DNA from: Diplonema japonicum | Lineage: Eukaryota; Euglenozoa; Diplonemea; Diplonemida; Diplonemidae | DNA length: 64,000 nt | Assembly (NCBI GenBank): GCA_964019335.1 | Contig: OZ025704.1 | Coordinates: 124,001 to 188,000, forward strand | Reading direction: 5' to 3' | In this document: in pieces, positions 54,614 to 63,914 of the stretch | Position numbering within the stretch: the first letter of the stretch is position 1 | How the letters are laid out: each line of letters begins with the position of its first letter | Translations under genes and position numbers: made by a program | The notes under the pieces: generated by a model | The model's database searches: none | What the model saw: the letters and a program-made list of their open reading frames with translations, nothing else | What the model was told of the DNA's origin: nothing

Positions 54614-54708
54614 ATCTTGGTTACCAGGGACGCCCTGTAATCAAGTAGATGGTTCGTGCTTCGTTGCACACTTAACACCACTTAGTGTTGCAATCAAAGC
54701 CCCCATTT
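54614..54708. repeat. GC-rich repeat island, copy B (lacks 80-bp segment)
   Basis: It matches copy A over ATCTTGGTTACC...GACGCCC then CTGTAATCAAGTAG...GCAATCAAAGCCCCCATTTT, about 90% identical by eye. It has no match to the central 80 bp. Confidence 0.5.
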
Positions 54709-55055
54709 TCTTTTCTTTTTTTTTTTTCTCTTTGTTTCCTATCTTCCTCAAAATTTCCTTTTTTCTTTTTTTTTTGTCATTGGCTTTTTTTTTTTTTTTA
54801 AAAAAAGAATTTTCGCTTCTCTTTCCTCCGATACTTGTGTTTTGTCCCCTCCCTCCCCCCTCTTTTTTTTTGTTTCGAAAAAAAAAAAGAAAACGTACCC
54901 TCAAAAGGGTAGTGCCCAACTAATAAGAGAGATATGAAACGGAGGGGGGGGGGGGGGGGGACAGTTTTCTTTTCCTTCTTTTTTTCTTCTTCCCCCCCCC
55001 CCCCCCCTTTCCTTTCTCGAAAACAACAAAGGTAACATTACGTAAGTACCAAAAA
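54709..55055. other. Spacer before the Trp-repeat gene
   Basis: T, A, G and C runs; the leader GTAACATTACGTAAGTACCA plus an A6 run precedes the ATG. No gene seen. Confidence 0.5.
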
Positions 55056-56564
55056 ATGACGCGGTCCCAATCGGAGGATGACGCCGGGAGCCCCTCTGTC
55101 CTCTTAGAGGGTATGGAACACGCGAGTGTTATGGAAGTAGTTGAGGTGTACAACACCCTGGAGAAAATAGTAGAAGAGGAGAAGCTAGCAAGACGCTTCA
55201 AACCGCAGGCAGTCCCCCCAGAAATCATGAAAATTCTACATGACAACGAGATGATAGACAGGGACGCAGCACTGGAGGCGTCAATAAATGATGTCGCAAA
55301 ACACTCTGAGGAAATGGTGAATATCGAAGCGAAACTTAAAAACTGGAGGGACGAGCAACGGCCCAACAGGCGGCGGGTCGAAATCTTCAACGACATCCCA
55401 CAAACCACCCTGTGTTTCATCAGAAATATGTTTTATTACATAGCTTCGCTAACCGTTCAAAACGACGATTTTTACGATGAATCATGGGAATGGTGGAAGG
55501 CCCCAGAGGTCCGTTCTTCTTACGACCAACTCGGCTTCGAATGGAAAGCTGTTCTCCAGGGCAGCACAATCGATTCCACCGAACGAGAAATCCACACCAG
55601 AGAAACGTACTACAAGGAGGTAACCTGGTGGCAAGCACCCGAGTACGTACACGCCTTCCAAACTGAAAAAAACAACCCCGATTCCCAACGATGGACGACA
55701 CCCGAATTCTTTGAAGAATTCCAATCTACAGGAGTTGTACCCGGAATCGATGAGCTTAGCCCCGAAGAGGCCTCCTACCGGGAAACCTTTTACAAAGAAA
55801 AGAGCCCTGTGATACGTAAATGGGCTGCTGCAACAGAAACCGATCTGCATTTATGCTCTGAAGAAGAAGAAGCACAACGTATTTTCTACTACACTCATGG
55901 ATCATGGTGGGCTCAGGATCTCCACATTGCGATGTTTGAGATTCAAGGGAAAAGTTCGAATTTTGCCCTGTATCGTGTTGAAAATCCGGAATTCGTTTGG
56001 TGGATGGCCCCCATATATGTGGAGGATTATTGGAAGGCGGAGAGCGAAGGATTGATCAACCACCCCAGTGACCAACAAACGAAATGGTACGAATCCCATT
56101 CCTGGGTCTGCGAAAAAAATTTTAAAAATTTTTTAAACGGAAGCGAGGAATGGTTTAACGGGGTGGAGGAGGGTTCACCTGCTTACTATGAACGTCTGGA
56201 ATACTTCTCAAACCGAATCACCGACACGGAGCTGGAGGACCGCTGTCGTTGGGTCAAAGAGACGCGAAAGCGATTCTTGAAGATGAAAAAGGAAGATCTG
56301 GCAGAATACCTGAAGGCAATTAATGAGGACGATCCTGCCACCCCCACTATGCAGGAGGCCATTGTTTCACAACTACCCGACCCTTTTGATTTCTGCGATA
56401 TTTTGCCGTTGTTGTCACGATTCGAATTCATCATACCCCTGTCCCAAGAGGAACTGCACCACCAGGCCGAGCAACACGTTTTGCGTCTGAGGAGCGAGGA
56501 ACTCCTGGCGGCGGAGGAGGAGGCGTACTTCCTTGCCAATTTACAACCAGACAACGCAGAGTAA
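55056..56564 (+). CDS. Unknown Trp/Tyr-rich repeat protein
   Basis: A single exon of 502 residues. Residues 1-120 are helical and acidic (SVMEVVEVYNTLEKIVEEEK). From about 140 to 370 an irregular repeat recurs, with acidic-aromatic phrases followed by paired Trp. Examples are WEWWKAPEVRSSY, RETYYKEVTWWQAPEYVHAF, SQRWTTPEFFEEF, IFYYTHGSWWAQDLHIAMF and FVWWMAPIYVEDYW. A consensus is R-E-T-(F/Y)-Y-K-E-x2-W-W-x-A-P-E-Y-x3-F. The C-terminal part is charged helix (RFLKMKKEDLAEYLKAINED). I recognise no known family. There is no signal peptide or membrane helix, so it is probably cytosolic or cytoskeletal. Confidence 0.7.
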   Translation: MTRSQSEDDAGSPSVLLEGMEHASVMEVVEVYNTLEKIVEEEKLARRFKPQAVPPEIMKILHDNEMIDRDAALEASINDVAKHSEEMVNIEAKLKNWRDEQRPNRRRVEIFNDIPQTTLCFIRNMFYYIASLTVQNDDFYDESWEWWKAPEVRSSYDQLGFEWKAVLQGSTIDSTEREIHTRETYYKEVTWWQAPEYVHAFQTEKNNPDSQRWTTPEFFEEFQSTGVVPGIDELSPEEASYRETFYKEKSPVIRKWAAATETDLHLCSEEEEAQRIFYYTHGSWWAQDLHIAMFEIQGKSSNFALYRVENPEFVWWMAPIYVEDYWKAESEGLINHPSDQQTKWYESHSWVCEKNFKNFLNGSEEWFNGVEEGSPAYYERLEYFSNRITDTELEDRCRWVKETRKRFLKMKKEDLAEYLKAINEDDPATPTMQEAIVSQLPDPFDFCDILPLLSRFEFIIPLSQEELHHQAEQHVLRLRSEELLAAEEEAYFLANLQPDNAE

Positions 56565-56707
56565 AAAAAAAAAAAAGAAAAAAAGAAAACCTGTACAATT
56601 CTCTCCCCCCTGCTCTCCCCCTCCGTGCTTTGGCTGCACGTCACTGACAATTATCTTTTTTTTTTTTTTTGGCTGTTTTTTTTTTTTTTTTTTATATTTT
56701 ATTTTAC

Positions 56708-56739
<32 letters not shown>

Positions 56740-56809
56740 AAGGGTGGTCCTCGAGTGGGATTTGCCCTTAAACATCGCCTTTTTTTTTTATTTTCTTGTT
56801 TTTAACTAG
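56565..56809. other. Spacer ending in a predicted SL acceptor (AACTAG, 56809)
   Basis: T-rich DNA. TTTTTAACTAG ends at 56809 and would leave a 34-nt leader before the ATG at 56844. Confidence 0.4.
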
Positions 56810-56843
56810 CTACAAAGAACACAAGTACAGGATAGAAAGGGGG

Positions 56844-57251
56844 ATGACTGAGTCCCCTGTTACACCGGGGATGACACCGTTGGCGGGGCCAATGAGGGAT
56901 TCTTGCCCTGCTGATGACGCCAGAGATGTGGTAAATCCCGTTGGTACAGAGTTGCTGGCAATGAAGGAGTATGTTGGGGGGGGGGGGTGGAAATTTATTT
57001 TTTTCTATGATAGGGGCACCCCAGCCGACCTATCGCCTGCGCAATCGTTTCAACAGTCACCAACCTTCCTTGGGCACAGCTCTCCTTCTTTGGGAATAGT
57101 GTCAATAGCTGACACAGCCCCTCACCGGCCCTCACCGGGTGATACAATGCTGGAAGGGTCATTGGCTGATCCGTGCTTAGACTATTGCCAAACACCGGAT
57201 AGAACTGGTCTGAAGCCAATCTCCCCATTCCCCCAGTCCTCAGGAAGATAG
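56844..57251 (+). CDS. Small Pro/Ser-rich unknown protein, 120 residues
   Basis: Two exons (56844-56968, 57014-57251) with a 45-bp intron (GTATGT, a G13 run, TGATAG) that keeps the frame. The product begins MTESPVTPGMTPLAGPMRDS and is rich in Pro, Ser, Thr and Asp throughout (TPADLSPAQSFQQSPTFLGH). It looks disordered, with no domain. Support comes from the acceptor, the canonical donor and continuous frame; it could instead be a chance reading frame. Confidence 0.4.
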   Translation: MTESPVTPGMTPLAGPMRDSCPADDARDVVNPVGTELLAMKEYVGGGGWKFIFFYDRGTPADLSPAQSFQQSPTFLGHSSPSLGIVSIADTAPHRPSPGDTMLEGSLADPCLDYCQTPDRTGLKPISPFPQSSGR

Positions 57252-57440
57252 AGTGACAATGAGAGGGCGGGGTTACACAGGAAAAAAAAAGAAAAGAAAA
57301 AAATATTCGATAAGATTTTCGGTGGGGGGGGGGGGGGGGGGAACGAAAAGAAAAAAGTTTAGGTTTGGTTTTTTCTTTTTCTTTTTTTATTTTTTTTTTT
57401 TTAATTCTGAGCAGCTTTCTCAAAGAATTTAGGCCGGAAG

Positions 57441-58096
57441 ATATAAATCAGGTTTCACTTTATTTCACGCCCAGACCTGGCGTGAAATAAAGTATCTGAT
57501 TTTTTCCTCATGTTTTTAAGCCAAACGTTGCTGATTTTGCAGGGCGTGAAAATCAGGTACTTTATTTCACGCCCACAGTCATTTCTAGCAAAATGGGAAG
57601 AAAACCGAAGGCGACCGGGAAGCGAGTCAAGGGCATCAGCCTCGAGAAAGAGGCCAAAGCTGTGATGGAAGACACGCTTCCAACGGCAAGCAAAATAGCC
57701 TACAAGAAGGAGTGGGAGAGGTTTTGCACCTACCACTCGATCAAACCCACGCCCCTTCAGCCCTGCCCCCTTCGACACAGCCCACTTCTTCAGTGCACAG
57801 AATCACGTTTGACATAACGGCAACATCAATTCGCCTAATTTATCATACCAAACCCAGTACCGTGTTCAGTAAAGACTCGCGCATTGCGCCGCTACAAGCA
57901 GGCAGCAGCGAAGCCACACTTAGCACCTAAATTCTTTTCGAGAGCAGCTCATCATTAAATAAAATGCAGTATTGAATAAAATCAGAGCATGATTTCACTT
58001 GTGGGCTCCCCTTTTTTGACTCGTTTTTTTACTCGTCAAAAAGGGGACCCCACGCGTGAAATCAGGCTATCTGATTTTCATTTAATAAATAGCTAT
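57441..58096 (+). mobile_element. Diverged tyrosine-recombinase element, copy 3
   Basis: About 656 bp with the same plan as copies 1 and 2 but in the opposite orientation. The right end AATAAATAGCTAT is the inverted counterpart of their ATAGCTATTTATT end. Bases 57979-58072 form a long imperfect palindrome whose arms (TGATTTCAC, GGGG, TCAAAAA/GTCAAAA) correspond to those at 27214-27355. The left part carries repeated ATTTCACGCCC and GGCGTGAAAT motifs. It holds the N-terminal recombinase fragment at 57593-57817. The left boundary (near ATATAAATC) is approximate. Confidence 0.65.
57593..57817 (+). pseudogene. Tyrosine recombinase N-terminal fragment
   Basis: 74 codons beginning MGRKPKATGKRVKGISLEKE and continuing PTASKIAYKKEWERFCTYHS, then a frame that loses sense and stops. 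A basic start followed by a SAM-like helix with Y..EW..F..(Y/W) is typical of the core-binding domain of eukaryotic Crypton-type tyrosine recombinases. No catalytic domain remains. Confidence 0.5.
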
Positions 58097-58221
58097 TATC
58101 GTGATCAACTTTCTTTTTTATATTTTTTTTTTTAAAAAAAAAAAAGAAAATTGCTGTTATGGTCATTCTTTTATTTTCGCTTTTTTTTTTCTTTTTTTTT
58201 TATTATTATTATTATTCTAAT

Positions 58222-58260
<39 letters not shown>

Positions 58261-58615
58261 ATACGTGGTCTCCCCCCTTTTTCCTATCATATTTCTTTAT
58301 TTTCTTTCTTTCTTTATTTTCTTTTATCGTCTTCATGACCCTCCTCCCCCCCCCCCCCCCCCCATTTCACTTTGCTCTTTTTTTTTCTTTTTCCGAATTC
58401 CCTGTTTTAAAAAAAAAAACTGTTTATGAGTGGGGAGGAGGGGCATTATAAACGAGGTGGTGAGATAGAGGAGAAAAAAAAATAGAAGGAGGGGGGGGAT
58501 ATTATGGGGAAAAAAAAAGGAACTTCGTTTTTTTTTTTTTTTCTTCTTTCTTTTCTATCTCATACAAAATCAACAAAAAAAAAGGAAAGTTTACAACAGT
58601 TCAAAGAGGATACAC
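58097..58615. other. Spacer
   Basis: T, C and A runs; short A-rich then unique leader (GTTTACAACAGTTCAAAG) before the kinase ATG. CAACAG at 58590-58598 is a possible acceptor. No gene seen. Confidence 0.5.
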
Positions 58616-59357
58616 ATGAATCGATATAAAATCCAGTACGTTATAGGGGATGGGGCCTACGGGCTGGTCATGAGGGCCACTCAAATAGAGACCGGTGACA
58701 CTGTAGCAGTGAAAAAGATGAAGAGGAAATTTTACAACTGGCACGAGTGCATGGATCTAAGAGAGATCAAATCTCTGAAGAAGCTAAACCATCATAACAT
58801 TATTAAACTGAAGGAGGTGATTAGAGAGAACGACGAATTGTTCTTTGTCTTTGATTTCTGCGAGAATAACCTGTATCAATTGATGACCGGTACTCAAAAA
58901 GGCCTCCCAGAGTACCTCGTACGGAATATCATGAATCAGATTTTTCAAGCATTGACTTATATGCACAAAGTATACATTTCTTTTTTTCATTTTTTTGAAA
59001 AAAAAAAAGAAAAAAAATTTTTTTTTTCCCTCCAGCATGGTTTTTTCCACCGAGACCTTAAACCAGAGAACCTGCTCGTCAACGGGGCCGGGGACCTCAC
59101 TCACCAAAACTACAGTAAGGATCTGGTGGTGAAACTAGCCGACTTCGGGCTTGCTAGGGAAATCAGGTCACGCCCTCCATTTACTGATTACGTGTCCACT
59201 AGATGGTGTGTTGGGGGAAAAAAAAAAAAAAAAAAAAAAAAAAAATAAAGGTATCGCGCACCTGAAATCCTTCTCCGGTCCACGAACTACAACAGCCCGA
59301 TCGACATGTGGGCTGCGGGTGTGATAATGGCTGAGATGTACTTGGTGTGGGGAAGAG

Positions 59358-59396
<39 letters not shown>

Positions 59397-59929
59397 AGAT
59401 TCGGCCGCTTTTCCCCGGTACAAGCGAAACGGATGAGATTTTCAAAATCTGTTCAGTGCTTGGGACACCGACCCCTCAGCAGTGGCAGGAAGGGCATCGG
59501 TTGGCACAGGCGATGAACTTCAAGTTCCCCCAGATGGTCCCCACACCGTTGTCCTCCCTCATCCCGTCTGCGGCGAACGAGGCTCTCAGCATCATGAACC
59601 AACTGCTGGTGTACGAACCGAAGAAGAGGCTGACCAGCAACGAGGCGTTGCAGCATTCGTTCTTTACATCGTATCAAGCTACATCCATCAAACCGCAAAC
59701 CCCAAGCGCACTTGGGCTCAGCTCAGCAGGGAGCTCTGTCGGAGGTCAGACACGCGAAGAACCCCCCCAGCAGCAAAAACAGACTAGTCAAGATTTTGAG
59801 ACATTCAGACACCATAGCACAAAGGTACAAAAAAAAAAAAAAAAAAAAAAAAAACAGACCGACTCCAGTGCGCCTGGCTCTAGGTGGTACCAAGAACAAG
59901 GTAGGAAGATGTCTTCGGATTATTACTGA
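58616..59929 (+). CDS. MAK/ICK/MOK-like (RCK family) ciliary-type protein kinase
   Basis: Five exons (58616-58969, 59036-59205, 59251-59344, 59399-59824, 59858-59929) give 371 residues; introns are 66, 45, 54 and 33 bp. Visible are the Gly loop [19 protein letters not shown], the RCK-typical [19 protein letters not shown] and [19 protein letters not shown], the activation-loop TDY ([14 protein letters not shown]) and [16 protein letters not shown] complete the domain. The junctions MHK|HGFF, TRW|YRAPE and MYL|IRPLF match conserved kinase sequence exactly, which fixes the introns. The tail is short and Ser/Gln-rich. Relatives control cilium or flagellum length and intraflagellar transport; this role is inferred. 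The 33-bp intron (GTAC, A run, CAG) is open in frame, so retention would insert poly-Lys. Confidence 0.85.
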
Positions 59930-60609
59930 GCGGGGGGGGGGGAAGAAAAAAAGAAAGAAAGGAAGGATACCAGCTTCACTTACGTGTTGAAATACTGTTG
60001 AAACAAAAAGAAATTGACAAACGGGACTTAACGATTCGTCAAGTTTTGTTATCACAGTAAATATATTGTGTTCCTCTTCTTTTTTTTTCTTTTTTTTTTC
60101 TCGCTTTAGATAGACAGTAGTCTCAAGCTTTAACATTTTTTTTTCTTTTTTTTTTTTTTTTTTTTTAGACTGAAAAGTTCGTTCTTTTCCCCATTTACAC
60201 TTTGTGGTTTTTTTTTTTTTTTTTTTTTTTCCCTTTTTTTTTTCCCCCCTTTCCCTCTTTCTTTTTTTTCTTTTTTTCCCTGATGCACACCGCGTTCCAT
60301 GTCACGGTCTAATTTTGATTCCAAATGTGTACAATACATTTAACAAAAAAAAGAAATCAAGTGGCATGGCGATATTTGCTTCATCAGGTTAAAAAAAAAA
60401 AAAAAAGAGGAAACCAAAAAGGGGGGAGAGAGGGGGAAAGGAAAACGAATCAGTTGTTAATAACCCTCAAAGAGGGGAAGAAAAAAAAAGTCATCCCCAT
60501 CCTACACACTTCACCCCCCCCCTTTTTTCTCGTTCTTGTCTATTAACAGTTTTTTTTTTCCTCTTCTTTTATTTTTTTCATATCTCTTCGATCTTACACA
60601 ACCTAACAG
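59930..60609. other. Spacer ending in a predicted SL acceptor (CTAACAG, 60609)
   Basis: G, A and T runs. A T-rich stretch (60545-60600) ends in CACAACCTAACAG at 60609, leaving an 8-nt leader before the ATG at 60618. No other feature seen. Confidence 0.5.
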
Positions 60610-60617
60610 GTGCGCAC

Positions 60618-63032
60618 ATGTCTGAGGAGGCAGCTGCCATGGAAGAAGTGAATAAGGTAGAAGAGGAGAAAACAATAGAAGACAGCGAGAAGGTAGACAC
60701 GTCCCCTCTTCCAGGGATGTCAGGGATTCCGATCTTTGGAGGAAAGCCTTTAAAACCAGCTGTGAAGGAGGACGATGTAGAACCGGAGGTGAGAGCAGCA
60801 CCACAGACCCCAGAGAAGCGAAGCGAAGAGGTGAAGCAATCCTCCCTTTCGCCCTCGGTCTATTCTGAAGAGAAGGACCGTCTGCGGTCAGCATACATGG
60901 CGTCCCCTTACGTGGCACAGACACCCAGCAAGACCCCCACGCAGCGAGGCAAGAAGACCGCTAGTGTCCGCTCTGGTTCCGCTACCGCCACAGCTGCCAT
61001 TGTGTCCCACAAGCCACTCAACAGGAAGCCTCCTGCAGATCAACGTGGCTGTGTTTTCAAGTCCAACACACAGCGCTTCAGAACAGGCGATGTGATGGCC
61101 AGTGGCGGTGTCCCGCTCATCAGCAGTGTCTCCACGCCTGATGAGGAACCCAGCAAGATGGGCGGCAAGCGTGCCCTGCGCGACAACTGCAAAGGCTCTC
61201 CCCCAAGGTACGGGATGAACATCCAGATGCTCAGGAAACGCTATTCCAGACCTGTGAGGCACGCGGTCGAAAGGTGGGGGGACAAGGCGGAGTGCATAGG
61301 AAAGGCCACGTGTTCCGCAACATGCATGACAGTGGCCGACAGCACCGTGTGGTGCGCGGAGTCCGACGGCACCATCACCATCAGGGAGAAGGACGGGTCC
61401 GTCTTCGCTGTCGTGGAGCGTGACCACCATGCGCCTCAGATCACGTCGCTGCTGTACATCGCGTCAGGCAACAAGGGAGGGCGGGTGCTGGTGGGGCATG
61501 CGAACGGCACCGTGCTGGCATTGGACGCCATCACAGCCGAGAGGCTCACCAACGACGCTTTGTTCCACAGCAGTGCGGTGACATGTCTAGCGGCAGTGTA
61601 CCACGCGAACACCTCGTCGCTGGTGGTGAGCACGGCGAAGGATGGGACCATGCAGTTTTTTGACGGCCACACGCTGGAGGTGCTGCAGACGGTGGCGCAC
61701 CCGGCGGCTGTGAACTGCGTGGTGGCGTCGGGGCCCTACACATACACAGGCTGCCAAGACGGGTGCGTCAGGAAGTGGGACACGCAGACGGGCGTTGAGC
61801 TGTCGTCGAACGCCCTGTCGGGGCCTGTGCGCGACATCATGCTCGATGGGCGGTACCTGTGGTGCTGCGCAGAAGGCGCACAGCAGCTGACCATCATCGA
61901 CGTCACCACAATGTCGCCAGCAGCACACCCGCACCCACCCACCACCGCCGCACCTGTGAAGGTGTTACATATGGGCTCCTCTACGTGGACCCTGCACAAT
62001 GACAACAGCGTCGTCGTGTGGAACTCGCAGGTATGTCCGCACATCTCAACACCACACCACACCCTCAGACACTTGAGTGTGTCCGCACGATGCAGTCGCA
62101 AGGCAACGACACCATCTACTCCGCGTGCAAGGTGCAGACCGTACCCGAGGACTACGAGGTCTGGACGCTGTCGGAGGGCAGGGTGCAGATGTGGAGGAAC
62201 CATGAGTACCCGCTCCCTATTTGGTGTGCTCTCATCAATTCCCTTTTTTTTCCTTACATTACAACCCCTTGCTGCAGGTGCAACGACGCGTACCAAGCGT
62301 GGATGGAGAACGTGAACGAAGTTAAAGACGAAGTGGCACAGCTGAAGGCAACGGTGGCGTTGAAGAACGAGAAGATAGCACAGCTGGAGGGGCTGAACGA
62401 GAGGGTATGCAAAAGAAACCCCCCCCCCCCCCCCCCACGCTCTTAATTCCCCACAGTTGAAGGAAGACCTTGTGCAGGCCAACCAGCTACAAGTATCGGT
62501 GCAGTCGCTGGCGACGACGAGGTCGCAAGAAGTGGGGGTGGAGAACGAGAGGAGGAAGAAACTTGAGGCGGAGCTGAGCGACTTGCGACAGGTGATCATT
62601 GAGATCCACAAAGAGATTACACCTGCGGATCAACACCTGTTGCACTACAAGCCGAGCGACCTGAAGAGCATTGTCGGTTGGTTGGCGAACGAGTACACAT
62701 GTGGGGCAGGAAGCCTCCCTCAGCAGGACGGCGCTGAATCTGAGCTTCACCAGCTCCTGACAGACATACACAAAAAGCTAACACCCCCTGAGGACCACGA
62801 GGACACCTACAGTACCAGTGACTATGTAGGGATTGTCCGGTTACTGCAGGCACGTGCTGCCAACCCAGAAGTACAACAGATGGACACAAACGACACCATC
62901 GCTGACCTCACTGCGCAAAATCACAACCTCAAGGAGGACAACACCCGGCTGAAGGAAATGCTTGAAAAGCTCAAACTGTCACACAAGAGGGTCAACGCTC
63001 AGTTGCAATCCATCACCCAACAGCACTCTTAG
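60618..63032 (+). CDS. WD40 beta-propeller / coiled-coil protein
   Basis: Four exons (60618-62030, 62069-62223, 62278-62404, 62457-63032) give 756 residues; introns are 38, 54 and 52 bp. Residues 1-200 are disordered with basic TPSKTPTQRGKK stretches. Residues about 215-530 form WD-type blades, e.g. STVWCAESDGTITIRE, GRVLVGHANGTVLALDA, SLVVSTAKDGTMQFFDG, YTYTGCQDGCVRKWDTQTG and EVWTLSEGRVQMW. The C-terminal 220 residues are coiled coil (VNEVKDEVAQLKATVALKNE), with two related segments (EIHKEITPADQHLLHYKPSD and DIHKKLTPPEDHEDTYSTSD), an internal duplication. The propeller-plus-coil plan suits a scaffold of cytoskeletal or vesicular complexes. The third intron contains a C16 run. Confidence 0.8.
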
Positions 63033-63653
63033 ATTTTCTTTTTTCTTTTTTTTTTTTCCTCAAGCGCTACCTTGACCCCCTAGTACGGGATATGCTCAAA
63101 AGGATTTACCCAGTTAGTTTGAGGAGTGGCCCGGGAAAGGTTCCTGACACGTTATTGTAGTACCCCGAGTCTTCAGAAAGCAACTCAAACTAACTATCTT
63201 TTATGTTTTGCATTAGGGTGCATTATTGGATCATTTCAAAAACTTGGGTCAAGTTTAGCACTCCACCCCCTCTTTTTGTTTTTTGAAGTGTGATTTTCTT
63301 TCTTTTTTTTTTTTTCTGCTCCCCGTTTTCTTTCATTCTTGTTTAAAAAAGAAAAAACGACTTTCGAACTGCTGGGGCGAGGAGAGGGGGACTTTTTTCG
63401 TTTACCCCCCGGTTCTAAAGGGAAAGAGGGAGGGGGAAAAAAAAAGAAGAAGAAAAAAACTATAAAGCTGCCTGCCCCCCCCCCTTTTTTTCTTTCATGT
63501 TGTATTTTTATGAAACTTGTTTCTTTTTTTTTTTTTTTTTCTTCTTTAGATTAGTTCTTTTTTTTTGTCGCTGCTGCGGGTTTTTCGATGTTCCAGAAAA
63601 AGAAAGCTGAAAAAGGTGGTGAAACTAAAAAAAAAAAAAAAAAAAAAAGAAAA
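63033..63653. other. Spacer with hairpin-type island
   Basis: Complex sequence at 63055-63265 (hairpin listed separately), then homopolymers and the A20 leader of the last gene. Confidence 0.5.
63112..63195 (+). ncRNA. Candidate hairpin RNA: perfect 12-bp stem, ~60-nt loop
   Basis: AGTTAGTTTGAG (63112-63123) and CTCAAACTAACT (63184-63195) are exact complements around a complex 60-nt loop, followed by a T-rich stretch (ATCTTTTATGTTTTG). The plan resembles the hairpin at 44270-44350. Identity unknown; it may instead be a 3'-UTR structure of the WD40 gene. Confidence 0.3.
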
Positions 63654-63914
63654 ATGTCGGTAGTGTCGCCCAGGAGCCCGACGTCCCCGATCGCAATGCT
63701 GGAGCATGGGGACGCATTCTTCAGGCTTAGAAGCTTTTTGTGCAGCTTTTACGAAGAACACAATCCAGCCATGTTGGGGCGGGTGGACACAGTCGCGACT
63801 ACGTGGGTTGGTGCTGAGGATGACCTTTTCCACCGGTTACTGGCAAGGTACCCTGAAAGACAAAGTGACTTTGAATGGATGCTTGAGTCACCACACAGCT
63901 GTGCCCACTGTTGA
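63654..63914 (+). CDS. Small protein with euglenozoan FY..NP..VD....G.E..L...L motif
   Basis: A single exon of 86 residues with ATG directly after an A20-GA leader. The segment LRSFLCSFYEEHNPAMLGRV, then DTVATTWVGAEDDLFHRLLA, follows a motif I recall from many kinetoplastid proteins, of the form FY..YNP.K...VD..L..Y.G.E..LF..L..KYG. There it occurs singly or repeated, often in flagellar or cytoskeletal proteins. Function is unproven. The gene is complete as read, but a further exon beyond a downstream intron cannot be excluded. Confidence 0.6.
   Translation: MSVVSPRSPTSPIAMLEHGDAFFRLRSFLCSFYEEHNPAMLGRVDTVATTWVGAEDDLFHRLLARYPERQSDFEWMLESPHSCAHC

Noticed and set aside
57512-57592. Repeated TTTCACGCCC motifs suggested a CRISPR-like array
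   Set aside because: Spacing is irregular, copies are inverted as well as direct, and the same motifs define the ends of the tyrosine-recombinase elements.
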